Shown here piece by piece: positions 23,955 through 32,809 of a stretch of 44,193 nucleotides of DNA; the stretch's first letter is position 1, and the number at the start of each line of letters is the position of its first letter. The DNA is taken from IMG/VR virus record IMGVR_UViG_3300031507_000014, positions 1 through 44,193 of that record. One strand, given 5' to 3'. Both the position numbers and the translations under genes were made by a program. The notes below the pieces were generated by a model, which was given only the letters and a program-made list of their open reading frames with translations, did not search any database and was not told the origin of the DNA. Origin of the DNA: a virus.

Positions 23955-24489
23955 TGAACAACCCCGATTGCCGACTCGACAGCCATTTGTCAGCCACAGA
24001 CCCGGCGGTGGAGACAAGGCTGGATGTTAGAGCAAGATTTCCAGCTTGGCTAGCGTTGGAGGATGCCATGGTGTAGAGCCCGGCTTGGTTTATGTCTTCG
24101 ACGGATTTGACGTTGTAGTCGTAAGCAACCTTGGACGCATTGGCTCGGATTTGATCCATATCCATTTGAGTCACTTTGCGCTGAGAAATCTGCACATCTC
24201 GATTTGATCCAGTATTAACGTCAAATCCAGACGCAGCTTGGCCTGCTTTGATATGCCCTAGTTCCTGCGCACCCTTCATTCCAGCGATTGCAGCTTGTTG
24301 TTCGCCTTTGTTAAGTGCATAATCTGCGTTCTGTTTGTCGATATCGGAGTTGATCTTCACTACCTGAGACTGGTAATTATACACCTGTGACTGGGCTTCA
24401 TAGGACTGCTGCTTCCCCTTGCCTTGCATAATCCCGCCAATGAGGGTGCTAGCAAGTCCAATTCCACCAATAACCGCAGGGCCTGCCAT
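23947..24489 (-). CDS. Small internal virion protein, T7 gp14-like (180 aa)
   Basis: It begins with a glycine-rich hydrophobic helix (VIGGIGLASTLIGGIMQG), continues as long charged helices with many Gln and Asn, and ends with SSLVSTAGSVADKWLSS. This shape (hydrophobic N-terminus and long coiled helices) and its position just ahead of the larger ejection proteins match gp14-like internal core proteins that form the channel in the outer membrane. The start overlaps the previous stop by one base. Confidence 0.8.
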   Translation of the reverse strand: MAGPAVIGGIGLASTLIGGIMQGKGKQQSYEAQSQVYNYQSQVVKINSDIDKQNADYALNKGEQQAAIAGMKGAQELGHIKAGQAASGFDVNTGSNRDVQISQRKVTQMDMDQIRANASKVAYDYNVKSVEDINQAGLYTMASSNASQAGNLALTSSLVSTAGSVADKWLSSRQSGLFNG

Positions 24490-24905
24490 TATAGTTTTCC
24501 TATTTCAAACGGGACTAATTCGCCAATGGGAGAGGTGAACTTGGCACCAAGCCATTTGAGCCAACGCTGGGAGTCGGGATTGGTGCGAACGCAGTGGCCG
24601 ATGATTAATGGGTATTTGGTGAGGATCTCATCGATGACTTCTTTCGAATGGCGAGCGAAGACGAATTTATATCGATCCAACGCTGGAGTGTCGATGAACC
24701 AGAGGTATGCGGCGGAACAGATTAATGTCCCAGTGACAATACCGAATACGCAGATGATGTTGTCATCAACTTCCGCAGCCCAGACACAGGTTGAACCTTG
24801 AAGATATTGATTTATGACATCCCGCTCGGCATCAGATTGCGGATTGAGGCAAGGCAATAAATCCAATCGCTCTGACCGTGGTATGAGATTGATAGACTTA
24901 ATCAT
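24489..24905 (-). CDS. GNAT-fold-like internal virion protein, gp13/DUF2833-like (138 aa)
   Basis: It lies between the nozzle and the gp14-like gene, the slot of T7 gp13. The layout is that of a GNAT fold: central strands VWAAEVDDNIICVFGIV and SAAYLWFIDT, a helix HSKEVIDEILTKYP, then a strand and SQRWLKWLGAKF, the part where acetyltransferases show their last helix. There is no good acetyl-CoA loop (R/QxxGxG/A), so enzyme activity is doubtful; a structural or assembly role like gp13 is more likely. Confidence 0.7.
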   Translation of the reverse strand: MIKSINLIPRSERLDLLPCLNPQSDAERDVINQYLQGSTCVWAAEVDDNIICVFGIVTGTLICSAAYLWFIDTPALDRYKFVFARHSKEVIDEILTKYPLIIGHCVRTNPDSQRWLKWLGAKFTSPIGELVPFEIGKL

Positions 24906-27763
24906 CCCCCAGTCCTCTTGGCTTGATGTTCGTCTACGTTCAATATGACACCAAGGATGGTGGCAGGATAGGGATTCGATTGGCGAAAGCAGGTTTGGCC
25001 ATAGACGGTATAGGCTGGGTCGAGGATTGACTTGGCATCACCTGTGACGAGATCGGTGATGACTTGGGATGGGAGGCCGGTGAGCATGGTGCTGATATTG
25101 CCTCGGATTAGGTCTTTCATGGCAACTAGGGTAGTGAAGTCCGAGCCAACACTTAGCCCAAGGGTCTCAGCCACACGGGCATCTACGTCTTGAATCTTCT
25201 TCACTCGGCCTTGGATGGTTGGTTCGCCAAGGTCAACTGCAAGGGTTTGGAGATCACAGGTGTAGCCAATGCCGACTGTTACCTTGGAGGCTGCAACTCC
25301 GAGGGTAAACTGTCCGCTAACTGGCATAACAAACGGAGTGATGATAATTCCGTCCGCAAGACCAGTAACCGTAAGACCAGCCAGATGTTCAGCCCCAGAG
25401 AAGCTAGTAGCAGGAGCACCAGTATATTGAAGACCAGCATCGACACACCAAGCATCGGTTACTCCTGCTGTGAAGATGCGTTCCGCAAAGCGTTCGATGT
25501 ATTGAACAACATTGCCATTTACGGTTCGTTGGACGATTGAGTAAACAGCATCAACTGTGCCTGCTGGGGTTGATTGTTCGGTGATTGTGGTGACGGCTTG
25601 GAATGTGCCAAGGGTTGTGGAATGGGCCCAACCAATGAAGTCTTGTTCCTTAAGGAAAGTAAGGGTGAGCATAGCTCCATCGGATCGAACAGCCCAGAGC
25701 ATTTTGAACGGTTCTTCTGCCCATGACCAACTGGTTACGTTGAAACCGTAGAATAGATGAGAGGCGAGGATGGATATGTCTGTGCCGGTATAGACGTTTG
25801 CGTAGATGTTGTAAGAGGAATCACGGACGATTGAGCCTTTGGCTTGAACGTAGAGAACGTCATAGTTAGCTATGATTGGTTGGATATCGCTAACGCCGTT
25901 GAATGACTGGGCATTGGCGACTAAGGCAGTTGGGGTAATGGCTGACCCTGGGGAGCCACCGTTGATTAGCCACGAGGCTCGATCGGTGAGGACTAATAAG
26001 CCCGTGGTTTGGCTAACCATGGACTTAATTGTATTGAGTTGGCCAGAGACTAGAGTGGCGGTTATTGAATCCGTTGCTTGTGCTGGGCTTGAGACGTTGA
26101 AGTTATAATACGCTCCGGGTTGAGACATATAGAAGGTTTGGGGCGATGCGGTCGGGCCGGCTAAGATTAGGCGTTGCTGAAAGAATGCTGGAACAGATGG
26201 AAATCCATTGGAACTAGTGGATAAGGTAGCAGTGGCAGTGGCCGCGCCTGCGGAGAAGGTTACTGTTGGAACGCTTAAATATCCAGCACCGGAGTTCAAA
26301 ACTAAGACTTGCCCTACACCCCAAGTAAGAGTGGCTGTAGCACCTGTGCCTGCGCCTGAGGTTGACTGTTGAGCTACAGGATTGGCGGGAGTTGTACCTG
26401 AGGTTACAGAACCTGGGTTTGATGGTGCTACTGTAATCGCTTGCCATGCTGTAATGACACCAGCCGCTACGGTTTTGACTACAAGAATCACGCCATTGGT
26501 AAATGTGACTGTGTCACCAATAACATATCCAGCACCTCCTGCGGCGACTGCTGGTGTGCCTTGAACTTGAAGCACGACTGAAAGGGAACCAGCAATTGTG
26601 GAGGCTGCACCGGTTAGAGATGCCAGAGGGACGGTTGTGTAAGTTCCAGCAGCGGTGACTGTTACATGATCAACCCCTGAGCCTAAGAATGGATTCTTGG
26701 CAATTGGTGGTGTTTGGACAAAGTCTGGGGCGATGTTTGAATCAACAAACACATTCCCCGGGGCTGAGGTTGAGCCAATAAAGCCAAATATAGCTGTGGC
26801 GGATATGATACCAAAGTAACTGATTTCAGCTTTATATACGTTATAGCCCACCGCACCAGCTACTGCTCCCCAAGTTACTGAAATAGAACCTGCTACAACT
26901 CGTTGATCGTAAATAGGTCCTAGGTTTCCTACGCTTGATGGCGATGACTCTTGGCCATTCGCATCGATAGAGGTCACAACATAACCAACAAATGTGGCAT
27001 TTGGATTAGTTCCAGGGGCCGGAAATGATCCATTTAAGGCCGTAATTGCTGGAGCAGTGGCAGTTGTGCCGATGGTTATGGGAAGTAAGGTCCAATTAGT
27101 CGCAGTGACAAGGGTGAGGACATAAGGTTGATAGGATGGATGGCAAAGGACCATCTGGTTGACGTTTTGGGCGTATTTGATCTTAGCAAGATCGGCTGCG
27201 AGATATGGGGAGGTAATGGTATAAACACGTGAGGATGTGCCACCTGAGGTGTATGCCCCAAAGGCAGTTGAGTTGATCGCCACACCGTTGAGGTTGGCGA
27301 TGGTTACGGCATTGCCGGCAACGTTGGTAACGGAGAAATAACGTCCGTTGAGTTGGGTCATGCCAGCTACGGAAGCAACGAATATCCAATCACCGATGGC
27401 ATAGGTATTGCCAACAATGGTTAATACGCAAGGATTGGCTTGAGTTGCGCCTGTGATGGCGATTGAGGACTCAAGAACTGGTGCACCGTTGAAGAAGAAC
27501 CGAACGTAGCGATCGCCAAACTCTAGTACGTAGCCCACGGTGAAGGAGGCTTGGAAGGGGAGTAGGCGGACTGCGGTTGCGGATTTATAGCATTGGAGGA
27601 TGTATTTGGTCCCGGTTCGGGTGGATGCTCCACCACGATAGTCAACGAACCAGTTTAGGAGTAGGGCTGCGCCGGATTTGTATTTGGCAAGATCAACGCG
27701 GGAGTAGAGCTTTGGCGACCATTCGCCAGAGTTGAATGAGGCTTGGATATGTTGTTCAGCCAT
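24902..27763 (-). CDS. Tail nozzle (tail tubular protein B-like, 953 aa)
   Basis: The frame extends to 27781, but ATG 27763 overlaps the adaptor stop (TAATG) and gives the recognisable N-terminus QASFNSGEWSPKLYSRVDLAKY, then GGASTRTGTKY and LPFQASFTVGYVLEFGD. These are hallmarks of podovirus nozzle proteins. It should form the hexameric tube below the adaptor. Near residues 365-515 is a Gly/Thr-rich beta insertion (GAGYVIGDTVTF, later ANPVAQQSTSGAG) that also occurs in the adaptor. The C-terminal third contains QRLILAGP and VWAVRSDGAML-type blades, then YIERFAER, typical of the family. Confidence 0.9.
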   Translation of the reverse strand: MAEQHIQASFNSGEWSPKLYSRVDLAKYKSGAALLLNWFVDYRGGASTRTGTKYILQCYKSATAVRLLPFQASFTVGYVLEFGDRYVRFFFNGAPVLESSIAITGATQANPCVLTIVGNTYAIGDWIFVASVAGMTQLNGRYFSVTNVAGNAVTIANLNGVAINSTAFGAYTSGGTSSRVYTITSPYLAADLAKIKYAQNVNQMVLCHPSYQPYVLTLVTATNWTLLPITIGTTATAPAITALNGSFPAPGTNPNATFVGYVVTSIDANGQESSPSSVGNLGPIYDQRVVAGSISVTWGAVAGAVGYNVYKAEISYFGIISATAIFGFIGSTSAPGNVFVDSNIAPDFVQTPPIAKNPFLGSGVDHVTVTAAGTYTTVPLASLTGAASTIAGSLSVVLQVQGTPAVAAGGAGYVIGDTVTFTNGVILVVKTVAAGVITAWQAITVAPSNPGSVTSGTTPANPVAQQSTSGAGTGATATLTWGVGQVLVLNSGAGYLSVPTVTFSAGAATATATLSTSSNGFPSVPAFFQQRLILAGPTASPQTFYMSQPGAYYNFNVSSPAQATDSITATLVSGQLNTIKSMVSQTTGLLVLTDRASWLINGGSPGSAITPTALVANAQSFNGVSDIQPIIANYDVLYVQAKGSIVRDSSYNIYANVYTGTDISILASHLFYGFNVTSWSWAEEPFKMLWAVRSDGAMLTLTFLKEQDFIGWAHSTTLGTFQAVTTITEQSTPAGTVDAVYSIVQRTVNGNVVQYIERFAERIFTAGVTDAWCVDAGLQYTGAPATSFSGAEHLAGLTVTGLADGIIITPFVMPVSGQFTLGVAASKVTVGIGYTCDLQTLAVDLGEPTIQGRVKKIQDVDARVAETLGLSVGSDFTTLVAMKDLIRGNISTMLTGLPSQVITDLVTGDAKSILDPAYTVYGQTCFRQSNPYPATILGVILNVDEHQAKRTGG

Positions 27764-28863
27764 TAGTACATACCAAAGCAATCACCCCATTGGAAACCGT
27801 CGTAGGGTCCAGAGGTGTAGCTATTGCCAAATGCATTGCCGCGGAAGCGGATGAAGTCAGGGGTTACGTCGTTGACTACAAGGCCTTCATTGCCATCGGC
27901 AACGCGGGCTTCCATGATCCGTTCGTTGACGAGTTTGATTAAAGAGTTGGCCTTGTCACGGGAGTTTTCCTTGAGTGCCATCATCATGGCACTGGCGACG
28001 AGGTTGATCCAAGCGGTTTGGAATAGGGAGTCCATGACGTTGGGATCGGTGACTTGGCTGACGTAGCTAAGGGTGGCGAATTCTTGGTTGGTGAGGATTA
28101 CGCGTTGGGGTTGGGCAGGAGAGGATTGAGTTAGGGTGAAGGTTGCGTTGATGCCAACGCCAGTGGTTGAGCCTTGGGCAACTGGATTGGCTTGGGTGGC
28201 GAAGTAGGATCCGCCGAGAGGTGTGGCCTCGCCATTGACTTGGTTGACGACAGAGACGGTGGCGATCACCCCACCTGGGGCAGTGAGGACTTGAAGCTGA
28301 ACAGGCGCACCAATCGGGGCTACACCAGTTGCTCCAGCGGCTAGGGTGATGATATCGCCTACGGCGTGGCCTGTGCCGCCAGCGGAGACAGCGGCAGCTG
28401 TGACTGGAAGGAAGTAGTCGGTTTGAACAGCGTATCGAATTGGCTGGCCCCACCAATAGGATGAGGCACCTCCGGTTACGGCTGTGGTGATCGGAATTCC
28501 GCTGGTGAATCCAGTTTGGGTTGAGGGGATGATAAAGGCTGGACGAAGGCAATCGACAGGGTATTGATATTCATAGGCCCAAGGTGGCGGAGGTTGGCCT
28601 GGGGCCCAGAGAGTTGTGGCGGCGGAGGTGTTTTCAGGGGTTCCTGGGCTAGAGGTGATATAGGTGAGGTTAGCTGTCCGCATAGCACAATTCCACGGTG
28701 CTTTGCGGAGCAGGTCGTCCCGAGCGTTGGCGAAGATGAGGTTGAACTGAATGGCTTCGTTGGAGAGTGGTGTGCCAGTTGGTCCAACCTCACTTGCCGC
28801 AACGGTCGTGCGGGTGCCGAGGACTTGTAGCGATCGGTTGCAGATGTCTACAAGTGCGGTCAT
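27763..28863 (-). CDS. Tail adaptor (tail tubular protein A-like, 366 aa)
   Basis: The N-terminal helices (DICNRSLQVLGTR, then FNLIFANARDDLLRKAPWNCA) and YQYPVDCLRP are typical of gp11-like adaptors that join portal and nozzle. LVASAMMMALKENSRD and a helix to about 335 near the C-terminus complete the helical bundle. Residues 159-246 form a beta-rich insertion (GTGHAVGDIITL, ANPVAQGSTTGVG) that interrupts the fold and is repeated in the nozzle. Typical adaptors are about 200 residues, so the insertion explains the length. Downstream overlap with the nozzle suggests coupled synthesis. Confidence 0.88.
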   Translation of the reverse strand: MTALVDICNRSLQVLGTRTTVAASEVGPTGTPLSNEAIQFNLIFANARDDLLRKAPWNCAMRTANLTYITSSPGTPENTSAATTLWAPGQPPPPWAYEYQYPVDCLRPAFIIPSTQTGFTSGIPITTAVTGGASSYWWGQPIRYAVQTDYFLPVTAAAVSAGGTGHAVGDIITLAAGATGVAPIGAPVQLQVLTAPGGVIATVSVVNQVNGEATPLGGSYFATQANPVAQGSTTGVGINATFTLTQSSPAQPQRVILTNQEFATLSYVSQVTDPNVMDSLFQTAWINLVASAMMMALKENSRDKANSLIKLVNERIMEARVADGNEGLVVNDVTPDFIRFRGNAFGNSYTSGPYDGFQWGDCFGMY

Positions 28864-28866
28864 GAG

Positions 28867-29082
28867 TTATCGCTTTCCTTGGCTTCCACAGACGCCACAG
28901 TTGTCACCACCGAGGCCAGGCATGCCAGAGGACTGGCCACCGGATGGCTGTTGGCCATTGCCGAAGTTATCACCATGAAGGCCTGGGCCATTGCCATCCA
29001 TGATGTTCTTCGGCCCTTGCGGAGCCATGTAGTTGCGGACATCGCCAACATTGGGCTTGCCGCCATCGCGAGTGAGGGACAT
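28867..29082 (-). CDS. Small glycine-rich late protein (71 aa)
   Basis: The ATG overlaps the previous stop (TAATG). The product is Gly, Asn and Pro rich and probably unstructured, with NCGVCGSQGKR at its end; the two Cys form CxxC. The same GSQGKR ending closes the protein at 29323. The last codons hold the AAGGAAAG ribosome site of the adaptor gene. It is a likely minor structural or linker protein. No family is recognised. Confidence 0.6.
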   Translation of the reverse strand: MSLTRDGGKPNVGDVRNYMAPQGPKNIMDGNGPGLHGDNFGNGQQPSGGQSSGMPGLGGDNCGVCGSQGKR

Positions 29083-29318
29083 TAGATTCGCCTTCCATTG
29101 GATTTGGGTTCATCGTCATCGGCACCCTCCTGCACAGCACCAAGGGTCAATGGCCCAGCGGTGGGTGGCACTTCATCCGGCTTGGCCATTTCCATATGCG
29201 CGTTGTTGTGTTCGTTTAGTTTGCGGAACGCTGCGTCATGGATGGCCTTGAGGCTGGGCTGATCACGGGTTTCCTTCTGGATATGGAGAAGGGCCGCAAT
29301 CTCATTCACGTCCATCAT
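29082..29318 (-). CDS. Small late protein (78 aa)
   Basis: The start follows AAGGAAAGAGG. The N-terminal two thirds are helical and charged (LLHIQKETRDQP, AAFRKLNEHNNAH), and the rest is Pro and acidic residue rich, ending SNGRRI. The gene lies in a cluster of four small proteins between tailspike and adaptor, so a minor virion part or assembly factor is likely. No family is recognised. Confidence 0.6.
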   Translation of the reverse strand: MMDVNEIAALLHIQKETRDQPSLKAIHDAAFRKLNEHNNAHMEMAKPDEVPPTAGPLTLGAVQEGADDDEPKSNGRRI

Positions 29319-29322
29319 GGGC

Positions 29323-29526
29323 TTACCTCTTTCCTTGGCTTCCGGCTTTGTGAGTGACTTGGCTTACCATCGGGGCTTTGAGCCCACGACCTTCGTACAT
29401 CGGCACCGAGTTGGTGCGGACTTGCTTAATGCCTAATTCAGCAGCGTAGGCGGGGTTAACCCCACGACTCACTGGTTCGGTCTTGGAGCTTTCGCTCACA
29501 TCACGCGTTGCTCGACCCTGTTTCAT
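29323..29526 (-). CDS. Small basic late protein (67 aa)
   Basis: The ATG lies inside the previous gene (26-base overlap). The sequence is basic, low in hydrophobic residues, and ends AGSQGKR. It shares the last six residues with the protein at 28867, and the DNA under them (15 identical bases) contains the ribosome site of the gene that follows in each case. It is probably a small flexible virion or assembly protein. No family is recognised. Confidence 0.55.
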   Translation of the reverse strand: MKQGRATRDVSESSKTEPVSRGVNPAYAAELGIKQVRTNSVPMYEGRGLKAPMVSQVTHKAGSQGKR

Positions 29527-29902
29527 TTGGCTTCTCCTTTGGTTTGGCTAGTTGGCGAGTGTGGTCCCATTTGTTCTCCGGGTCTTTCGCCATATCCCGT
29601 CGAACCTTTTCAAACACACCACCATCGGTATGCATTTCTTCAAGCAATTGCCGATAGCGATCGTCACAGCGTTCCATCTCGGCATGGACATGACGAGGGA
29701 CTTGTTGGCCTCCTTCGTGGTAGAGGTTGATAATGTCGTGAACGTCGTGCATGTACATAATGAACCGACGCATCTTTTCTGGGATTTCACTCTCTGCGTC
29801 GACCATGTAGTTGATTACCTTGGTCATCATTTCACGGATGGATTTAAGCTCCTTTCCCATGCGATCAAGGCGGTCTGAGTCGGTGAGGTCTGGGTCTGCC
29901 AT
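29501..29902 (-). CDS. Helical late protein (133 aa)
   Basis: The product is nearly all helix, with heptad-like leucine, methionine and isoleucine spacing (ELKSIREMMTKVINYMV, then RRFIMYMHDVHDIINLY). The C-terminus is Lys/Glu rich. It could be a coiled-coil assembly factor or part of the tail. The gene overlaps the next by 26 bases. It lies directly downstream of the tailspike, so a spike chaperone is conceivable, but this is only context. Confidence 0.6.
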   Translation of the reverse strand: MADPDLTDSDRLDRMGKELKSIREMMTKVINYMVDAESEIPEKMRRFIMYMHDVHDIINLYHEGGQQVPRHVHAEMERCDDRYRQLLEEMHTDGGVFEKVRRDMAKDPENKWDHTRQLAKPKEKPNETGSSNA

Positions 29903-29910
29903 TTGGTTCC

Positions 29911-31917
29911 TTACTGTTGTTCTAACACACCGCCAATGGCGTATGTATGTCCTGAAACACCGGGGAAAGTTGAATCGTATAGAAACACAGACATTGTAGT
30001 ACCACCGCTAGAAACTGCTGCGGCTAAGGCCTTACCTATGTTGAAGTCCTCACCTGCAAATGGTGAATTACTTGCGGCTGTTACACCTGAGGGTAGGCCA
30101 ATGACAAAGTCTGTGGCACAGGTTCCATTTGTTGTGTCGACAAGATTAACCTCAATCTGCACTGTCTTGCCAAAGATCTTATACCGCCCTGTGATTGTGC
30201 TGGTGGTAATTGTACCTGTGCCACATGAGAATGATGGGGTATAGGTTGTCCATGCTGCACCATCGGGAGATATACTGGTTAAGATCCATCGAGAGGATGT
30301 GCTGTCATAGACAAAGGTTGCCGATGAATTTGCCGAAGGGGATAGGACAACAGTACCTCCGGTTAATGTAGCAATGCGATTGGCTGCAGTTGATGAGGCG
30401 TCTTCGTTTATAATAGACATGGTCTGCGAAACGGCGTTTGTGATGCGTAAGACTTGTCCCGCAGCGCCACCGGTAAAGCCGCCAATGCTAAAGGCACCTG
30501 TTGGGCCACTAGCGCGTAGGTAGGAATATTGGCCTGTTGCTACACCAATGTTTGAGTTAAGGCCATTAGCAAGGGTAACTGCACCTTGTGGTGAACGAAC
30601 AACGCCAAACTCCGCACCGATATTAGAGCTAATGTCAGACGTAGTTAGAGCTGAGACAGAAACGATGCCATTGGAGTTCCCAGTGACGTTGTTGCCTTTT
30701 ACCACATGTCCGTCACCAGTTAGGCTAATACCATTGGTTTGACTGGTTGAGAGATTGCCATTGATGATGCCAACACCGGCATTGATTTGAATACCCGATA
30801 CTTTGCCAGAGACCGCAGCAGCTCCATTGCCGAATATGGCATTGCTACTAACGACTGTGTAATTGGCATTGCTGTTTATGCCCGAGTACGAATTGCCAAC
30901 GATGGAGTTGCCAACGAGTTCGGTTACGTTGTTATTGACGGTTAGGTTGATACCATGTCCCACATGCGTTGCGGTGGTGCCTTGGTTTACGCCACAAGCT
31001 GTTGTACCTGCGATTTCTATCTCGGCATTTTCAACTCGTTCGGTAGAGGTACTAAATGTGTCCATGTAGATTTCGTCGTCACAATCTTGGCCAAAGAATC
31101 CGCCAATGATCCTAGGACCTTGAAGGATTATAGCTCCGCTTGTGCCGAGAAGGCGTACGCCCTTGCCAAGGTTTGCGAATGTAGCTTGGTTAATTATTTC
31201 ACCTGTGGAAGAGGTGCAGGTTACTGCTTCCCAACGAACACCATCTCCGTTGCTTTGTTGGCTTAGGTTATTAATCAAAGACCATTGAAGACCCTGACAA
31301 CCATCGGCATTTGTGACATATATACCGTGATTCTGCGCATTGTTGGCTATGGAGTTTTGTAGCTTATTGAAGCTTGCTCCAGCTAAGCGGAAGTCATTAT
31401 AATGATTATCAATCCAGACCTTGTCGATGTTGGCATAATCACAGATAGTATTACAGTGAATGCCATCTTGACCACTGATAGCAGGACTTCCAGTACGGGT
31501 TAGTTTTAAGTCATGAATGTATACATATGACGTTCCGTTAGTGATATTGAAGGTATTGTTAGTACAGGTTGATGTAAATATAGTTGCGCCAAATCCATCA
31601 CCATAGATCTCTTGGCCATTGGTGCTGATAGAAGGGCAGGTGCCGGATATCTTGTACGTTCCTTTGGGTGCATAGATGGCTTTGCCAGTGGCTAAGGCAG
31701 AGGTTAGAATAGATGTGGCATCAACAACACCAGTGGGATCAGCACCGAGGGAGATTAGATTAAGTGGTATTGTCCCATTTTGAACATAGGCAGTTGAGGC
31801 ACAGGCATTGGAGTTGTCATTAACAGGTCGAGTTGGACAAGTTAGGTTGCCTTGGGCCAGTACCAAGGACGGCAAAAGACAAAGCCCTAGAGCTATAATG
31901 ATGCGCTTTAGAATCAT
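29911..31917 (-). CDS. Tailspike-like beta-helix protein with Sec signal peptide (668 aa)
   Basis: The frame opens at 31989, but ATG 31917 overlaps the previous stop (ATGA) and begins a textbook signal peptide: MILKR, a Leu/Ile core, and LPSLVLAQG. Soon after, LISLGADPTGVVDAT and APKGTYKISG mark the start of a pectate-lyase-type beta-helix, followed to about residue 420 by short repeats rich in Asn, Gly and Ile. A fibre-like domain then has GQVLRITN, NEDASS, NRIATLTGGTVVLS and a RWIL strand, before a small C-terminal domain. It probably binds or cuts a surface polysaccharide. A cleavable leader on a virion spike is not usual. Confidence 0.85.
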   Translation of the reverse strand: MILKRIIIALGLCLLPSLVLAQGNLTCPTRPVNDNSNACASTAYVQNGTIPLNLISLGADPTGVVDATSILTSALATGKAIYAPKGTYKISGTCPSISTNGQEIYGDGFGATIFTSTCTNNTFNITNGTSYVYIHDLKLTRTGSPAISGQDGIHCNTICDYANIDKVWIDNHYNDFRLAGASFNKLQNSIANNAQNHGIYVTNADGCQGLQWSLINNLSQQSNGDGVRWEAVTCTSSTGEIINQATFANLGKGVRLLGTSGAIILQGPRIIGGFFGQDCDDEIYMDTFSTSTERVENAEIEIAGTTACGVNQGTTATHVGHGINLTVNNNVTELVGNSIVGNSYSGINSNANYTVVSSNAIFGNGAAAVSGKVSGIQINAGVGIINGNLSTSQTNGISLTGDGHVVKGNNVTGNSNGIVSVSALTTSDISSNIGAEFGVVRSPQGAVTLANGLNSNIGVATGQYSYLRASGPTGAFSIGGFTGGAAGQVLRITNAVSQTMSIINEDASSTAANRIATLTGGTVVLSPSANSSATFVYDSTSSRWILTSISPDGAAWTTYTPSFSCGTGTITTSTITGRYKIFGKTVQIEVNLVDTTNGTCATDFVIGLPSGVTAASNSPFAGEDFNIGKALAAAVSSGGTTMSVFLYDSTFPGVSGHTYAIGGVLEQQ

Positions 31918-32267
31918 ATGTTTGAATCCATCACAGTAAGAGCGTTGGTAGTGCCAGCAGAGGCAATTGCTTGCCATGCTGTTTGGCATTCGCCGGTAAT
32001 GGTGAGTGAGCCACCATTACCAAAGACACGAAAGGATCCACCAAGGGCAGCTAGGGTTGGGGTTAAAGTAGTACCGGTAGCGGTAGTAGTTGGTGAGACA
32101 AAGATATCATTAGTCCCAGGATTGTGGAATGTAATTGAGTTGCGCTGGGGATTAGCCGGCGCAACTGATATGTTATTGGCATTAGTCACGGTGTTAAATG
32201 CATACACCTTCCCACCGGAAGCGGATGCCACTGTTCCGGGTGACCCTGGGTTGGTGAAGATTGTCAT
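31914..32267 (-). CDS. Small beta-rich late protein (117 aa)
   Basis: The product is rich in Thr, Asn, Ala and Gly and appears all-beta (ITFHNPGTNDIFVSP, GSFRVFGNGGSLTITGE). NSITFHNPGTNDIFV is the kind of sequence found in small phage decoration or head-fibre-like proteins. No signal peptide is present, unlike its neighbours. The start overlaps the previous stop by one base and its end overlaps the tailspike start. It is probably a minor virion or fibre-tip component. Confidence 0.65.
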   Translation of the reverse strand: MTIFTNPGSPGTVASASGGKVYAFNTVTNANNISVAPANPQRNSITFHNPGTNDIFVSPTTTATGTTLTPTLAALGGSFRVFGNGGSLTITGECQTAWQAIASAGTTNALTVMDSNI

Positions 32268-32797
32268 TACACTCTCCGTTCAGCGGTCTTGCCTTGAAGT
32301 AAGGTGGCCATCAGCTTTTGGTTCATGGCAAGCATATCGGTCATGGTCTTCATAATCTCTGCCATGCCCTCGATCTTGACGACATTGGCTTCGGATTGGA
32401 TTCGAGCTTGCTCAGCCTGGAAGCTTTCCATCACATGTTGGCCAAAGGACATGTCGGCATTGGGTGCCATTCCCCAACGCTTGGCGAAGGTTGCGGAGAC
32501 GGACTTGGCTTCGTCGTCAACAGGGATCATGTCGGGAGTTGGGTCGCCGATGAAGATGATGTCGTCTTTGTGCTCTTCACCGGTACGCCGTGCGACGATG
32601 ATTTCCCCAGCGACTACTTCGCCGCGAGGGTTGCGATATTGAACGTTCCAACAATTGGGATCATCAACGTCGAGTTGAAGAGGAACCTTAAGCCGAGTGC
32701 GGATCTGTTTGCCAGTCGCGCGATCAGTTTCGTTATACTCCCATTCGTTATTTTCGACTGAGAGATAGTGGGAAGTGGAGAGACGCCAGCGAGCCAT
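32267..32797 (-). CDS. Unknown late protein (176 aa)
   Basis: The N-terminal 85 residues look beta-rich (RWRLSTSHYLSVEN, then EVVAGEIIVARRTGEEHKDDIIFIG). The C-terminal 60 are a long helix with many Gln, Glu and Met (ESFQAEQARIQSEANV, then KTMTDMLAMNQKLMATLLQ) that could oligomerise. Similar proteins lie in the head-tail region of related phages, as far as I recall, without assigned function. A structural role is likely from position. Confidence 0.65.
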   Translation of the reverse strand: MARWRLSTSHYLSVENNEWEYNETDRATGKQIRTRLKVPLQLDVDDPNCWNVQYRNPRGEVVAGEIIVARRTGEEHKDDIIFIGDPTPDMIPVDDEAKSVSATFAKRWGMAPNADMSFGQHVMESFQAEQARIQSEANVVKIEGMAEIMKTMTDMLAMNQKLMATLLQGKTAERRV

Positions 32798-32809
32798 AGT
32801 GTAGTCCTT

